This document shows, piece after piece, positions 25,120 to 35,922 of a DNA stretch of 44,428 bases. The stretch is from Caloramator sp. (GTDB lineage: Bacteria; Bacillota; Clostridia; Clostridiales; Caloramatoraceae): positions 1-44,428 of the forward strand of contig JAOADY010000020.1 in NCBI GenBank assembly GCA_026417075.1. The letters run 5' to 3'. Position 1 is the first letter of the stretch, and the number at the start of each line of letters is the position of its first letter. Under the pieces are notes generated by a model. It did no database searches. It saw only the letters and a program-made list of their open reading frames with translations, and was not told the DNA's origin. Position numbers and translations under genes: made by a program.

Positions 25120-27546
25120 ATGTTCGGAGGATTTACTGAAAGAAGTCAGAGAGTTTTTTATACGGCTGCAGAAGAAGCACAAAAGCTTGGACATAACTAT
25201 ATAGGAACAGAGCATGTACTTTTAGGGATAGCCAAGGAAGGCGGTCAGGCTTCTAAAATTTTAAAAGAATTTGGAGCAATAGAAAATAAGATAAGAGAAC
25301 TTATAATAGAAATAGAAGGAGAAGGAGATATAGAGCTTCGCCTTCAGGAGATACCTTTAACCCCAAGAACAAAAAGACTTATCGAAATGGCTCGAAATGA
25401 GGCAAGAAATCTTAATCAGAATTTTATAGCGCCGGAGCATATGCTTCTTGCCTTAACTTTAGAAAACGAGGGTGTTGCAGTTGCAATTCTTCAAAGAATT
25501 GGAGTTGATCTTTCAAAATTAAGAAGTGAGATAATTAGTAATATGGGTGCTGAAGGTCAGCACAAAAAAGGATATGGAAATAGGAGTAATGCAAGCACTC
25601 CTAATCTCGACCAATACGGAAGAGATTTAACCAGCATGGCTATGGAAGGTAAATTAGATCCTGTTATTGGGAGAGATAAAGAAACGGAAAGAGTTGTTGA
25701 GATACTCTGCAGAAGGACAAAGAATAATCCTTGCCTTATAGGTGAGCCTGGGGTAGGTAAAACAGCAATAGCAGAAGGACTTGCACAAAGAATTGTAGAA
25801 GGGAATGTTCCAGAGATACTTAAAAATAAAAGGGTTATAACTCTAGATTTATCAGGAATGGTAGCAGGCTCAAAATATAGAGGAGAATTTGAGGAAAGAC
25901 TTAAAAAGGTCATGGAGGAAATTAGAAACTCCGGAGATGTAATACTCTTTATAGATGAGGTTCATACCATAATAGGAGCAGGTGCTGCAGAGGGTGCAAT
26001 CGATGCTTCGAATATTTTAAAACCTGCCCTTGCCAGAGGTGAACTTCAGGCTATAGGAGCAACTACAATAGATGAATATAGAAAATATATAGAAAAAGAT
26101 CCTGCCCTTGAGAGAAGATTTCAGCCTGTAATGGTTGGAGAGCCTACCCTTGAAGAATCGCTTCTTATTTTAAAAGGCTTAAGGGATAAATATGAGGCTC
26201 ATCATAAAGTTAAAATAACCGATGAAGCTCTTGAAGCTGCTGTTAATCTTTCAGATAGATATATAACAGACAGATATCTTCCCGATAAGGCCATAGACCT
26301 TATGGATGAAGCATCAGCAAAGGTAAAGCTTAAGAATTTAACAGCGCCTCCTGATATTAAAAAGCTTGAGGAGGATTTGGAGAAAATAAAGAAGGAAAAA
26401 GAAGAAGCTGTAAATATGCAGGAGTTTGAAAAGGCTGCAAAACTTAGAGATAAAGAGCTTCAAATTCAAACAGAGCTTAATAAAGTTAAAGAAAATTGGA
26501 AGACACAAATGAGCAATGATATGCCTATTTTGACAGCAGAGGATATAGCAAATGTAGTGTCTAGATGGACGAATATTCCTGTCACAAAACTTACAGAAAG
26601 CGAGTCTGAAAGGCTTTTAAATCTTGAGAATATTCTTCATAAGAGAGTTATAGGACAGGAAGAAGCAGTAAAGGCTGTTGCAAGGGCAGTTAGACGTGCA
26701 AGAGTGGGATTAAAAGATCCTAAAAGACCTATTGGTTCCTTTATATTCTTAGGTCCTACTGGAGTTGGTAAGACAGAACTTTCAAAGGCTCTTGCTGAAG
26801 CTATGTTTGGAGATGAAAATTCTATTATCAGAGTTGATATGTCTGAATATATGGAAAAGCATACTGTATCGAGGCTTATAGGTTCACCTCCAGGATATGT
26901 TGGATATGATGAAGGAGGACAGCTGACAGAAAAGGTAAGAAGACATCCTTATTCAGTTGTTCTCTTTGATGAAATAGAGAAGGCACATCCTGATGTTTTC
27001 AATATACTGCTTCAGATACTTGAAGATGGAAGACTTACCGATGGTAAAGGTAAAACTGTTGATTTTAAGAATACAATCGTTATAATGACATCAAACGTAG
27101 GAGCACAAACCATTAAAAAGCAGCTGACATTAGGTTTTGCACAAAGTGTAAAGGAAAAGGAAGACTCTTACGATAGAATGAAGGAAAACGTTATGGAGGA
27201 GCTTAAAAAGACTTTTAGACCAGAATTTTTAAATAGAATAGATGATATAATAGTCTTCCATCAGCTTCAAGAAGAGCATATAGAAAAGATAGTTAAGCTT
27301 ATGCTTGATAATGTAATAAAAAGGCTTGCAACTCTTGATGTTAATATTGAATACGATGATGATGTAATAAAGCATCTTTCAAAGGGAGGATTTGATCAGT
27401 CCTATGGAGCAAGACCTCTTAGAAGAGCTATAACGAAGGCAGTTGAAGATAAGCTGTCAGAAGAAATGTTAAAAGGTGATATAAAAAAAGGTGACAAAGT
27501 ATTAATGAAAGTAGAGAATGAAGATATAGTATTTAAAAAAGTATAA
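25120..27546 (+). CDS. clpC: ATP-dependent Clp protease ATP-binding subunit ClpC
   Basis: Clp_N repeats; two Walker A motifs ([16 protein letters not shown]); central UVR-like segment. Confidence 0.97.
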   Translation: MFGGFTERSQRVFYTAAEEAQKLGHNYIGTEHVLLGIAKEGGQASKILKEFGAIENKIRELIIEIEGEGDIELRLQEIPLTPRTKRLIEMARNEARNLNQNFIAPEHMLLALTLENEGVAVAILQRIGVDLSKLRSEIISNMGAEGQHKKGYGNRSNASTPNLDQYGRDLTSMAMEGKLDPVIGRDKETERVVEILCRRTKNNPCLIGEPGVGKTAIAEGLAQRIVEGNVPEILKNKRVITLDLSGMVAGSKYRGEFEERLKKVMEEIRNSGDVILFIDEVHTIIGAGAAEGAIDASNILKPALARGELQAIGATTIDEYRKYIEKDPALERRFQPVMVGEPTLEESLLILKGLRDKYEAHHKVKITDEALEAAVNLSDRYITDRYLPDKAIDLMDEASAKVKLKNLTAPPDIKKLEEDLEKIKKEKEEAVNMQEFEKAAKLRDKELQIQTELNKVKENWKTQMSNDMPILTAEDIANVVSRWTNIPVTKLTESESERLLNLENILHKRVIGQEEAVKAVARAVRRARVGLKDPKRPIGSFIFLGPTGVGKTELSKALAEAMFGDENSIIRVDMSEYMEKHTVSRLIGSPPGYVGYDEGGQLTEKVRRHPYSVVLFDEIEKAHPDVFNILLQILEDGRLTDGKGKTVDFKNTIVIMTSNVGAQTIKKQLTLGFAQSVKEKEDSYDRMKENVMEELKKTFRPEFLNRIDDIIVFHQLQEEHIEKIVKLMLDNVIKRLATLDVNIEYDDDVIKHLSKGGFDQSYGARPLRRAITKAVEDKLSEEMLKGDIKKGDKVLMKVENEDIVFKKV

Positions 27547-27573
27547 TAAAAGTATAATAAAAGTATAATAAAA
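27541..27573 (+). repeat. 11-bp tandem repeat x3 (GTATAATAAAA) across the clpC stop codon
   Basis: Three exact copies read directly. Confidence 0.95.
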
Positions 27574-27598
27574 GTCCTGCAAAGCGCAGGGCTTTTTA
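27573..27598 (+). terminator. Intrinsic terminator after clpC
   Basis: AGTCCTGC-aaagc-GCAGGGCT type stem followed by TTTTTAAT. Confidence 0.75.
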
Positions 27599-27637
27599 AT
27601 TGTTTTGGGATTTTTTTATAATTAATGTATAAATTTG

Positions 27638-27666
27638 TTGATAATGTTTAAATAATAAAATATAAT
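27638..27666 (+). promoter_or_regulatory. Putative sigma-A promoter of radA-disA
   Basis: TTGATA, 17-nt spacer, TATAAT. Confidence 0.6.
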
Positions 27667-27694
27667 GAATGTGCTATAATTTTTGTTGGATGTG

Positions 27695-29056
27695 ATGATG
27701 GTGGGTAAGATAAAAACTTCTTTTATATGCCAAGAGTGCGGCTATGAATCACCAAAGTGGATGGGTAAATGCCCAGGCTGTGGTAGCTGGAATACGATGG
27801 TGGAAGAAGTACAGGAAAAGAATAATACTAAAATTATAGAAAGTACTTCAAAGCCGTTGGCTATAAATCAAATAGAGTTATTAGAAGAAGAAAGATATTC
27901 AACTTCTCTTGAGGAACTTGATAGAGTTTTAGGAGGAGGAGTGGTTAAAGGATCCCTCATACTAGTTGGAGGGGATCCTGGTATAGGAAAATCAACACTT
28001 CTTTTACAGGTTGCATCTAATATATCATCAAAAGGTAGTCTTGTACTCTACGCTTCAGGAGAAGAATCTTCAAAGCAGATAAAACTTAGGGCAAAAAGGC
28101 TAGAAGTAAAAGAGGAAAACCTTTATGTTCTTTCAGAAACTAATCTCTCTTCGATAGAAAAATATATAGAAGAGCTAAAACCTAAGGTCGTTGTTATAGA
28201 TTCTATACAAACTATTTACAGGCCTGAACTTTTATCAGCTCCGGGGAGTGTAAGCCAGGTTAGAGAAGCGACATCGGTTCTTATGAGGATTGCCAAAACC
28301 CTAAATATTTCTATTTTCATAGTAGGGCATGTTACTAAAGAAGGTTCTATTGCGGGGCCGAGAGTTCTTGAGCATATGGTTGATACTGTTTTGTATTTTG
28401 AAGGAGAAAGACACCACACATATAGAATTTTAAGAGCCGTTAAAAATAGATTTGGTTCAACGAATGAGATAGGAGTTTTTGAGATGAGAGAAAAGGGGCT
28501 TGTGGAGATTAAAAATCCTTCAGAGCTTCTTTTGTCGGGAAGACCTAACAATGTTTCAGGTTCCTGCGTAGTATGCAGTATAGAAGGGACTAGACCTGTT
28601 CTTGTTGAAATTCAGGCTCTAACCTGTGCAACAGCTTTTGGAATGCCAAGGCGTATGGCTACAGGCGTTGACTATAACAGAGTTATACTTTTAATGGCAG
28701 TACTTGAAAAAAGAGTTGGGATGCAGGTTCAAACCTTCGATGCCTATGTAAATGTAGCAGGAGGATTAAAACTTGATGAGCCTGCCTGCGATCTTGGAAT
28801 AATATGTTCTATAGCTTCTAGCTTTAGAAATCTTCCAATTAATCCGAAAACTATAGTGGTAGGAGAAGTAGGTTTAACCGGTGAAATAAGAGGAGTAAAT
28901 ATGATAGAAAAAAGAATACTTGAAGCAAAAAAACTTGGCTTTTTAAAGTGCATAATACCAAAGGAAAACATAAGAGGTATTGAAATTCCTAAAGGAATTT
29001 CTGTAATACCTGTTGATAATATACATGAAGCATTAGATGTTATATTAGGGGGATAA
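27695..29056 (+). CDS. radA: DNA repair protein RadA
   Basis: Zinc finger [44 protein letters not shown] motif; start at ATG 27695 or 27698. Confidence 0.96.
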   Translation: MMVGKIKTSFICQECGYESPKWMGKCPGCGSWNTMVEEVQEKNNTKIIESTSKPLAINQIELLEEERYSTSLEELDRVLGGGVVKGSLILVGGDPGIGKSTLLLQVASNISSKGSLVLYASGEESSKQIKLRAKRLEVKEENLYVLSETNLSSIEKYIEELKPKVVVIDSIQTIYRPELLSAPGSVSQVREATSVLMRIAKTLNISIFIVGHVTKEGSIAGPRVLEHMVDTVLYFEGERHHTYRILRAVKNRFGSTNEIGVFEMREKGLVEIKNPSELLLSGRPNNVSGSCVVCSIEGTRPVLVEIQALTCATAFGMPRRMATGVDYNRVILLMAVLEKRVGMQVQTFDAYVNVAGGLKLDEPACDLGIICSIASSFRNLPINPKTIVVGEVGLTGEIRGVNMIEKRILEAKKLGFLKCIIPKENIRGIEIPKGISVIPVDNIHEALDVILGG

Positions 29057-29058
29057 AG

Positions 29059-30120
29059 ATGTTAGATGGTCGTGAAATTGAACTTATAAATGTATTGAAA
29101 ATTGTTGCACCTGGGACACCGCTAAGAGAAGGTCTTGAAAACGTGTTAAAGGCAAAGACGGGAGCATTGATAATGGTAGGAGACCAAAAGGAAGTTATGG
29201 GGATTATAGATGGAGGATTTTTTATAAACAGCGAATACAGTCCTTCCTACTTATACGAGCTTGCGAAGATGGATGGCGCTATTGTTTTAAGTAGTGATTT
29301 AAAAAGAATTCTCTATGCCAATACCCAGCTTATACCTGATTCCTCAATAGCAACCTTTGAAACAGGAACAAGACATAGAACTGCAGATAGAGTGGCAAAG
29401 CAGACAGGCAATCTTGTCATTGCTATATCTCAAAGGAGAAACATAATTACTGTATATAAAGGAAATTTAAAATATGTTTTAAAGGATACTAATATAATAC
29501 TAACTAAAGCAAATCAAGCAATTCAAACTCTTGAAAGATATAAGGCTGTACTTGATGAAGCGATGACAAATCTATCGGTTCTTGAATTTGATGATTTGGT
29601 TACAGTATATGATGTAGTTACAGCGGTTCAAAGAAATGAAATGGTTATGAGGATAGTAAATGAAATTCAAAAATATATATATGAACTTGGAAATGAAGGA
29701 AGACTCATATCCATGCAGCTTGATGATCTTATCGATGAAGTTGAAAAAGATGGAATAATGCTTATTAAAGATTACAGCTATCAGAAGGATTTTAATGATA
29801 TAATGAAAGGGATTAAAAATCTTTCTTCTGATGAGCTTTTGGAATTATCTTCAGTTTGTAAAGTTTTTGGATATAGTGCAGATTTAATGCTTGATACTAT
29901 GATATCATCAAAGGGTTACAGGCTTATGAGTAAAATTCCAAAGGTTCCACCTATCGTTATTGAAAACCTCGTTAAAACCTTTGGACAGCTTAAAAACGTT
30001 ATGCAGGCATCGATAGAAGAACTTGATAATGTTGAAGGAATTGGAGAAGCGAGGGCTCGTGCAATTAAGGAAGGTTTAAGAAAACTTCAGGAAAAGGTTT
30101 TACTTAATAGACATTTATAA
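29059..30120 (+). CDS. disA: Diadenylate cyclase DisA (c-di-AMP synthase)
   Basis: DGA and RHR motifs ([24 protein letters not shown]); C-terminal Hh[17 protein letters not shown]. Confidence 0.96.
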   Translation: MLDGREIELINVLKIVAPGTPLREGLENVLKAKTGALIMVGDQKEVMGIIDGGFFINSEYSPSYLYELAKMDGAIVLSSDLKRILYANTQLIPDSSIATFETGTRHRTADRVAKQTGNLVIAISQRRNIITVYKGNLKYVLKDTNIILTKANQAIQTLERYKAVLDEAMTNLSVLEFDDLVTVYDVVTAVQRNEMVMRIVNEIQKYIYELGNEGRLISMQLDDLIDEVEKDGIMLIKDYSYQKDFNDIMKGIKNLSSDELLELSSVCKVFGYSADLMLDTMISSKGYRLMSKIPKVPPIVIENLVKTFGQLKNVMQASIEELDNVEGIGEARARAIKEGLRKLQEKVLLNRHL

Positions 30121-30159
30121 TAATAGGGATTGTGCCAATTGTTTTTTGATTAATTAATA

Positions 30160-30202
30160 AAAGGCTGCCGTATTAGCACTTATACCAATAGGGCAGCCTT
30201 TT
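30160..30202. terminator. Bidirectional terminator between disA and the convergent minus-strand gene
   Basis: AAAGGCTGCC...GGCAGCCTTTT. Confidence 0.8.
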
Positions 30203-30204
30203 AT

Positions 30205-30600
30205 TTATAGCATTGAAAATTTTCCTAGTGTTTCAATTTTATCATTTTCTTTAATAATAACATCAAAAAGGTTTATTTCAAGGGCATTACAAAGAGCTGT
30301 AAGATAGTAAATGTTGTTTCCTATTTCTTCTTCGAGAATTTCTCTACAATTGTTACAAAGTTTACCTTCTATTTGATAGCTTAAGTGATTTACAATATCT
30401 TCAAGGGAAGCATCGTCAGATATTTTTTGCTTATGAGCGGATATGCTGATACAACCGCAACTGGTTACTGATTTTGCAATGGCACGATTAATTCTCGAAT
30501 TGGATTCGGAAAGTTTTGTTATAATATCTATTATGCTTTTATGTCTTATCAATGATTCTGATACCGAATTTTGGAAATCGTCAACTAAGATATCCTTCAT
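30205..30600 (-). CDS. Conserved clostridial-type protein of unknown function
   Basis: 131-aa ORF with CGC and CNNC cysteines and NIYYLTALCNALEINLFDVIIKE; flanked by a convergent terminator; RBS-like AGGAGTG (reverse complement) before the start. Confidence 0.7.
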   Translation of the reverse strand: MKDILVDDFQNSVSESLIRHKSIIDIITKLSESNSRINRAIAKSVTSCGCISISAHKQKISDDASLEDIVNHLSYQIEGKLCNNCREILEEEIGNNIYYLTALCNALEINLFDVIIKENDKIETLGKFSML

Positions 30601-30882
30601 GCACTTACACTCCTTACTGTAGGTTATTATTTGGTGTATGTAAAGTTAGGATCAAAGTCAAGACTAATAAGAATTTTCTGATTAATATCTTAATCCTATT
30701 ATAAATATTTATATGATATAATGTCAAATAGATTAATTTTAATTTTAAGTTATGTAAACAATATATCGGTAGAATTAATATAATAATAGTAAAAGGGTCA
30801 CTCATTTAAGTCCATAAACATATAATCTAAGTTTTTCTTGAAATTATAAAAAAATATATATTTATTTTGGAGGGTGACCTAT

Positions 30883-31359
30883 ATGTTTTCAATAGGCGAA
30901 TGGATATTTTATCCTGTATTTGGAGCAGGTTTAATTATAAATATAGAAGAAAAAAGATTATTTGACAAAATAAGAAAATATTATGTAATAAAATTTATAA
31001 ATGGAATTGATATGATGATACCTGTTTGCTCTAAGGAATCAAGTAAATTAAGGAAGGTAATATCTAAAGATGAATGTAAGGAAATATATGAAATATTGTG
31101 TTCAAAACCTGAAAATATGTCTTTAAAATGGACAGATAGATACAGATATTATAAAAATTGTATAAACGAAGGAGATATTAGAAAACTTTCAAGGATATTA
31201 AGAAATATTGGAAACTTATCAAAGGTTAAGAAATTATCAAAAAGTGAGCTTAATATATACAATGATATACTCGATATAGTAGCTGGAGAGGTTTGTGCAG
31301 TTTTAAATGAAGATTTTCAAAAGATAAAGCAAGAGCTTAATACTTTAACAAAGAGTTAA
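30883..31359 (+). CDS. CarD/CdnL-TRCF-like RNA polymerase-binding regulator
   Basis: MFSIGEWIFYPVFGAGLIINIEEKRLFDKIRKYYVIKF typical of the CarD N-terminus; ATG 30883 behind GGAGGG. Confidence 0.8.
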   Translation: MFSIGEWIFYPVFGAGLIINIEEKRLFDKIRKYYVIKFINGIDMMIPVCSKESSKLRKVISKDECKEIYEILCSKPENMSLKWTDRYRYYKNCINEGDIRKLSRILRNIGNLSKVKKLSKSELNIYNDILDIVAGEVCAVLNEDFQKIKQELNTLTKS

Positions 31360-31370
31360 ATTCATAAAAA

Positions 31371-31404
31371 AATAACATAATATTATAATATATGTTATTG
31401 CTTT
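31371..31404 (+). terminator. Intrinsic terminator
   Basis: AATAACATA...TATGTTATT followed by GCTTTTT. Confidence 0.7.
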
Positions 31405-31508
31405 TTAATAGGTCTTAATGTATATTTAAATTAGTCAAAATGGAAATATTTGATATATGAAGTTTATTTTTATTTTTTTATGTTAATAATGATAATGGAG
31501 GTGTATGA

Positions 31509-32648
31509 ATGTTAGATAAGATTTTCAGATGGTTATTGACAGTAATAGGGTTAGTTGTGGGATATGCACTAACAGGTCTTTTTATTAAGTTTGAATTTAT
31601 TCAGCAATTAATTAATGTTAATCAGAGCACAACATCTTTAATCACAGCCTATATTATATGTACCTTGATATTTGGACTTATATTTTATATTTTCTCTCCT
31701 TTTCTTATTAAAATTGTTTGGAATATTACTGGTTTTTTTGAAGGAACGCTTCAAAAGATTCCTACTAATGACATAATTTTATCGGTTGCAGGACTTATAA
31801 TAGGTCTTATTGTTGCAAATCTTTTTATAAGCTCAGTTTCAAGGTTTCTTTCAATCACCAATTCTACGCTTTTATCTGTAATTGGAAGTATTATATCGCT
31901 TATAATAAATATTATCTTTGCAACTCTCGGGGTAAATATAGCTATAAAGAAGAAGGATGACTTATACAATATTTTTACTTTTTTAAAGAAGTTTGGTAAG
32001 GATAAGAAGAATAAAACTGAAATAAAAACTTTTTCTTGTCAGCCTAAAATATTAGATACAAGTGTAATAATAGATGGAAGAATACTTGATATATTAAAGA
32101 CTGGATTTATAGAAGGACCTATTGTTATTCCTGCCTTTGTTCTTGAAGAGCTTAGACATATTGCTGACTCTTCGGATTCACTCAAAAGAACAAGAGGAAG
32201 GAGAGGGCTTGATATATTAAACCTCATTCAAAAAGAACTTGAAATCAATGTAGAGATATGCGAGAAAAATTTTGAAAACATTCAAGAAGTTGACAGCAAA
32301 CTCTTAAAACTTGCTCAAGTTTTAGGAGGTAAGGTTATAACTAATGATTTTAATTTGAATAAGGTTGCTGAATTTCAAGGGGTATCTGTCCTTAATATAA
32401 ATGAACTTGCAAATGCTGTAAAACCTGTTGTAATACCAGGAGAAGATATGCACATACAGATTATAAAAGATGGAAAAGAATCTGGACAGGGGGTTGCATA
32501 TCTTGATGATGGTACTATGATAGTTGTTGAAGGTGGTAAAAAATACGTAGGAGATATTGTTGATGTTACTGTAACAAGTGTTCTTCAAACTGCAGCTGGA
32601 AGAATGATTTTTGCCAAGATTAAAAATTCACAGGATAAAGCAGTTTAA
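31509..32648 (+). CDS. PIN/TRAM domain membrane protein (YacL-like)
   Basis: N-terminal TM helices, PIN domain (ILDTSVIIDGRILDI...VITNDFNLNKVA), C-terminal TRAM-like domain. Confidence 0.92.
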   Translation: MLDKIFRWLLTVIGLVVGYALTGLFIKFEFIQQLINVNQSTTSLITAYIICTLIFGLIFYIFSPFLIKIVWNITGFFEGTLQKIPTNDIILSVAGLIIGLIVANLFISSVSRFLSITNSTLLSVIGSIISLIINIIFATLGVNIAIKKKDDLYNIFTFLKKFGKDKKNKTEIKTFSCQPKILDTSVIIDGRILDILKTGFIEGPIVIPAFVLEELRHIADSSDSLKRTRGRRGLDILNLIQKELEINVEICEKNFENIQEVDSKLLKLAQVLGGKVITNDFNLNKVAEFQGVSVLNINELANAVKPVVIPGEDMHIQIIKDGKESGQGVAYLDDGTMIVVEGGKKYVGDIVDVTVTSVLQTAAGRMIFAKIKNSQDKAV

Positions 32649-32670
32649 TATTTTTAAATATGCTAATGAT

Positions 32671-32702
32671 TAAGGAATTGTAATTTTATTACAATCCCTT
32701 AA
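32671..32702. terminator. Hairpin between the PIN/TRAM gene and ispD
   Basis: TTAAGGaATTGTAAT-ttt-ATTACAATcCCTTAA. Confidence 0.55.
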
Positions 32703-32729
32703 TAAAATATTGCTAAAAGGAGTATAGTT

Positions 32730-33434
32730 ATGGTTTCTGCTGTTATTGTAGCTGGTGGAAAAGGAGAAAGAATGGGATATGATATTCCTAAACAATATAT
32801 AAATATAAATGGACGAGAAATACTTTCTATTACTTTAGATGTCTTTGAAAGTTGTGAATTTATAGATGAAATAATACTTGTAGTTCCAGAAAATTATATA
32901 GATTTTTGTTTAAAAAATATTGTAGAGAAATATTGCTTTAAAAAAGTGAAAAAGATAGTAAAGGGAGGATGCAGCAGACAAGAATCCGTATATAACGGGC
33001 TTTTAAACTGTAATCTTCACTGTGAAGTTGTAGTTATACATGATGGAGTAAGACCCTTTATAAATAAAGATATTATAGGAAAAAGCATAGAAGGTGCTAA
33101 AAAATATGGAGCGTGTGCTGCAGGAGTTTATGTTAAAGATACTATTAAAGTAATCGATGATGAAAAATTTATAGTTTCAACTTTAAAAAGGGATGAACTT
33201 ATTTCTATTCAAACTCCTCAAACTTTCAAATATGATTTGATATTAAAATCCCATGAATATGCAAGAGAAAATAATATAAATGCAACTGATGATTGTGCTC
33301 TTGTAGAAGAAGGGGGTTATAAGGTAAAGATAATAGAAGGGAGTTACTTTAATATAAAAATTACAACAGTAGAGGATATTGTAATAGCAAAGGCTATTTA
33401 TGATTCTTTTATAAACAGCAACAAGGAGGAATAA
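32730..33434 (+). CDS. ispD: 2-C-methyl-D-erythritol 4-phosphate cytidylyltransferase
   Basis: [40 protein letters not shown]. Confidence 0.95.
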   Translation: MVSAVIVAGGKGERMGYDIPKQYININGREILSITLDVFESCEFIDEIILVVPENYIDFCLKNIVEKYCFKKVKKIVKGGCSRQESVYNGLLNCNLHCEVVVIHDGVRPFINKDIIGKSIEGAKKYGACAAGVYVKDTIKVIDDEKFIVSTLKRDELISIQTPQTFKYDLILKSHEYARENNINATDDCALVEEGGYKVKIIEGSYFNIKITTVEDIVIAKAIYDSFINSNKEE

Positions 33435-33435
33435 A

Positions 33436-33918
33436 ATGAGAATAGGCCATGGTTATGATGTACACAGGTTAGTTGAAGGAAGAGAACTTATAATTGGCGG
33501 TGTTAAGATAGAGTATGAAAAGGGACTTTTGGGACATTCGGATGCAGATGTACTTCTTCATGCTATTATGGATGCTTTATTAGGAGCAGCTGCATTAGGA
33601 GATATAGGTAAACATTTTCCGGATAATGACGAAAAATATAAGGGAATAAGTAGCATAAAACTTCTTTATCATGTTGGAAATTTAATAAGAGAAAAAGGAT
33701 ATGATATATCTAACATAGATGCAACTATAATAGCTCAAAAACCTAAAATGGCACCTTATATTGAAAATATGATAGAAAATATTTCAAAAACATTAAATAC
33801 AGATAAGGAGAACATAAATATTAAAGCAACAACCGAGGAAGGTCTTGGTTTTACAGGATGCGGTGATGGAATTGCCGCCCATGCAGTATGTATCCTATAT
33901 AAAAGGAGTGAGATTTAA
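33436..33918 (+). CDS. ispF: 2-C-methyl-D-erythritol 2,4-cyclodiphosphate synthase
   Basis: [45 protein letters not shown]. Confidence 0.97.
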   Translation: MRIGHGYDVHRLVEGRELIIGGVKIEYEKGLLGHSDADVLLHAIMDALLGAAALGDIGKHFPDNDEKYKGISSIKLLYHVGNLIREKGYDISNIDATIIAQKPKMAPYIENMIENISKTLNTDKENINIKATTEEGLGFTGCGDGIAAHAVCILYKRSEI

Positions 33919-33921
33919 ACT

Positions 33922-34641
33922 ATGATACAAGTTAAAGGACTTAGTAAATATTTTAAGAATGTTAAAGCAGTTGATAACATTAACTTTACTGTAAGTGAAG
34001 GAGAAATTGTAGGACTTTTAGGAGAGAATGGTGCAGGTAAAACTACAACTTTAAGAATGATTGCAACTATGTTAAAGCCAACTTCAGGTACTGCTTTAAT
34101 AAATGGTTATGATTTACTTAAAGAACCACATAAAGTAAGAAGCAGTATTGGAATTTTATTCGGAGGAGAGGCAGGGCTTTATGACAGATTAACAGCAAGG
34201 GAAAATATTAAATACTTTGCAGATTTAAACAATATGGGTGAGAAGGAGAGTAGGGAAAATATAGACAGGCTTATTAAAATGCTCGACATGGAGGAGTATG
34301 CTGATAGGAGAGTTGGAAAATTCTCAAGAGGTATGAAACAAAAGGTTGCGATTGCACGTTCAATTGTTCATAATCCTAAAGTTATGCTTTTTGACGAGCC
34401 CACATTAGGACTTGATGTAACCTCTTCTAAAATCGTTCAGGATTTTATATTAAGTTGCAAAAATGAAAATAAGGCTATTATTTTTTCAAGCCACAGTATG
34501 CAAGAGGTTGAAAAACTCTGCGATAGGATTGTTATAATACATAAGGGCAAGATAATTGAAGATATGAAAGTAAGCGATTTTAAGGCAAAATATGGACAAG
34601 ACCTTGAAAAAATATTCGTTGAATTGGTAGGTGATAAATAA
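33922..34641 (+). CDS. ABC transporter ATP-binding protein (NatA-like)
   Basis: GENGAGKTTTLRMI; FSRGMKQKVAIARSI; MLFDEPTLGLD. Confidence 0.9.
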   Translation: MIQVKGLSKYFKNVKAVDNINFTVSEGEIVGLLGENGAGKTTTLRMIATMLKPTSGTALINGYDLLKEPHKVRSSIGILFGGEAGLYDRLTARENIKYFADLNNMGEKESRENIDRLIKMLDMEEYADRRVGKFSRGMKQKVAIARSIVHNPKVMLFDEPTLGLDVTSSKIVQDFILSCKNENKAIIFSSHSMQEVEKLCDRIVIIHKGKIIEDMKVSDFKAKYGQDLEKIFVELVGDK

Positions 34642-35825
34642 TGAATATGAAAGCTATAATGACAGTATTCAAAAAAGAACTTATTGATCTTTTAAGGGAT
34701 AAGAAGACAGTTATTGTAAGCATAGTGATTCCTCTTATTATATTTCCAATTATGTTTGGACTTATGGGTAGGAGTGTTGAGGGAAATATAAAAAAGACAT
34801 CTGAAAATTTAAAGATATCCATTAAATCTAAGAATGAAAATCAACTAATTGCTTTTTTAAAGTCTCAAAAAAATATAACTGTTGTTGATTCTATTGATAT
34901 TAAAAAGGATGTTCAAGATGGAAAAATATATTTAGGTTTAATTATTCCTGATAATATTGAAGAAAGTATAAAAAATGAGAAATCAGCAGATATAAAAATA
35001 ATATATGATGATACAAGTCAAAATTCAAATATGGCATGTAATATTATAAAATCATTAATTGAAGAATACTCAAAGGAAGTTGTAAAAACAAGGCTTATTT
35101 CAAAAGGAATAGATTATTCTATCTTAACTCCTATAAATATAAAAGAAGAAGTTGCAGCAAAGGAGAAAGGCGGATTTGGCAAATATATGATGTCTCTTCT
35201 TCTTCCTTTAATTCTTATAATTTACGGTATGACAGGTCCGATGGCAGCTGCAACTGACCTTGGTGCAGGTGAAAAGGAAAGAGGTACGCTTGAGCCCCTT
35301 TTAACAACTCAGGCTGGAAGAATGAGTCTTTTATTTGGTAAACTGCTTTCTATAACTGTAATGGGACTTATAGGAACGATATCATCTATAATAGGTCTTA
35401 TGATAGGGGTTAAGGCAGGAGCAAGTGCTTTTGGAGGAGATATTCCTTTGATTTTCTCTCCTATAACTGTAATTATGATAGGTATATTTGTACTTTTAAT
35501 AATAATGGTATTTGGTGCTTTAGAGCTTTCAATAAGCATATACGCAAGATCCTTCAAAGAAGCGCAGACATATTTATCACCCTTAACTATAATAGGTATG
35601 GCGGGTGCCTATGGTACATATATGATTGATGCTAAAAATGCTTCTACTGTTCTTTTTAATGTACCTCTTGCTAATGTAAGCCTTGTAATAAAGGAGTTTA
35701 TAATTGGTATATATAATCCTCTTCATATAGGTATAACCTTTGGATGGAATATAGTTTATATTGTTCTTGCTGTATTGTTTGCAAGATATATGTTTTCAAA
35801 GGAAGAAGTTATATTTAGAGTATAA
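34641..35825 (+). CDS. ABC transporter permease (NatB/ABC-2 type)
   Basis: FKKELIDLLRDKKTVIVSIVIPLI; GAGEKERGTLEPLLTTQAGR; overlaps the ATPase gene. Confidence 0.9.
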   Translation: MNMKAIMTVFKKELIDLLRDKKTVIVSIVIPLIIFPIMFGLMGRSVEGNIKKTSENLKISIKSKNENQLIAFLKSQKNITVVDSIDIKKDVQDGKIYLGLIIPDNIEESIKNEKSADIKIIYDDTSQNSNMACNIIKSLIEEYSKEVVKTRLISKGIDYSILTPINIKEEVAAKEKGGFGKYMMSLLLPLILIIYGMTGPMAAATDLGAGEKERGTLEPLLTTQAGRMSLLFGKLLSITVMGLIGTISSIIGLMIGVKAGASAFGGDIPLIFSPITVIMIGIFVLLIIMVFGALELSISIYARSFKEAQTYLSPLTIIGMAGAYGTYMIDAKNASTVLFNVPLANVSLVIKEFIIGIYNPLHIGITFGWNIVYIVLAVLFARYMFSKEEVIFRV

Positions 35826-35827
35826 TG

Positions 35828-35856
35828 TTGACATATATAGACATTAAATATATAAT
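35828..35856 (+). promoter_or_regulatory. Perfect-consensus sigma-A promoter
   Basis: TTGACA, 17-nt spacer, TATAAT. Confidence 0.8.
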
Positions 35857-35874
35857 TTCATTAAGAAAAGCCTC

Positions 35875-35900
35875 AGCCTTCGCCGACAGGTGAAGGCTTT
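35875..35900 (+). terminator. Hairpin with T-run just downstream of that promoter
   Basis: AGCCTTCGCC-gaca-GGTGAAGGCT followed by TT; upstream AAAAGCC can compete for the 3' arm. Confidence 0.6.
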
Positions 35901-35922
35901 TAGTATAGGTAGGAGGGATAAA

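Noticed and set aside
27541-27573. Possible CRISPR-like array
   Set aside because: Only three 11-bp direct repeats with no spacers; simple tandem duplication. No CRISPR array or cas gene seen in the window
30614-30805. 63-aa minus-strand ORF in the disA/carD intergenic region
   Set aside because: Low-complexity Leu/Ile-rich translation of AT-rich intergenic DNA; no RBS or motif
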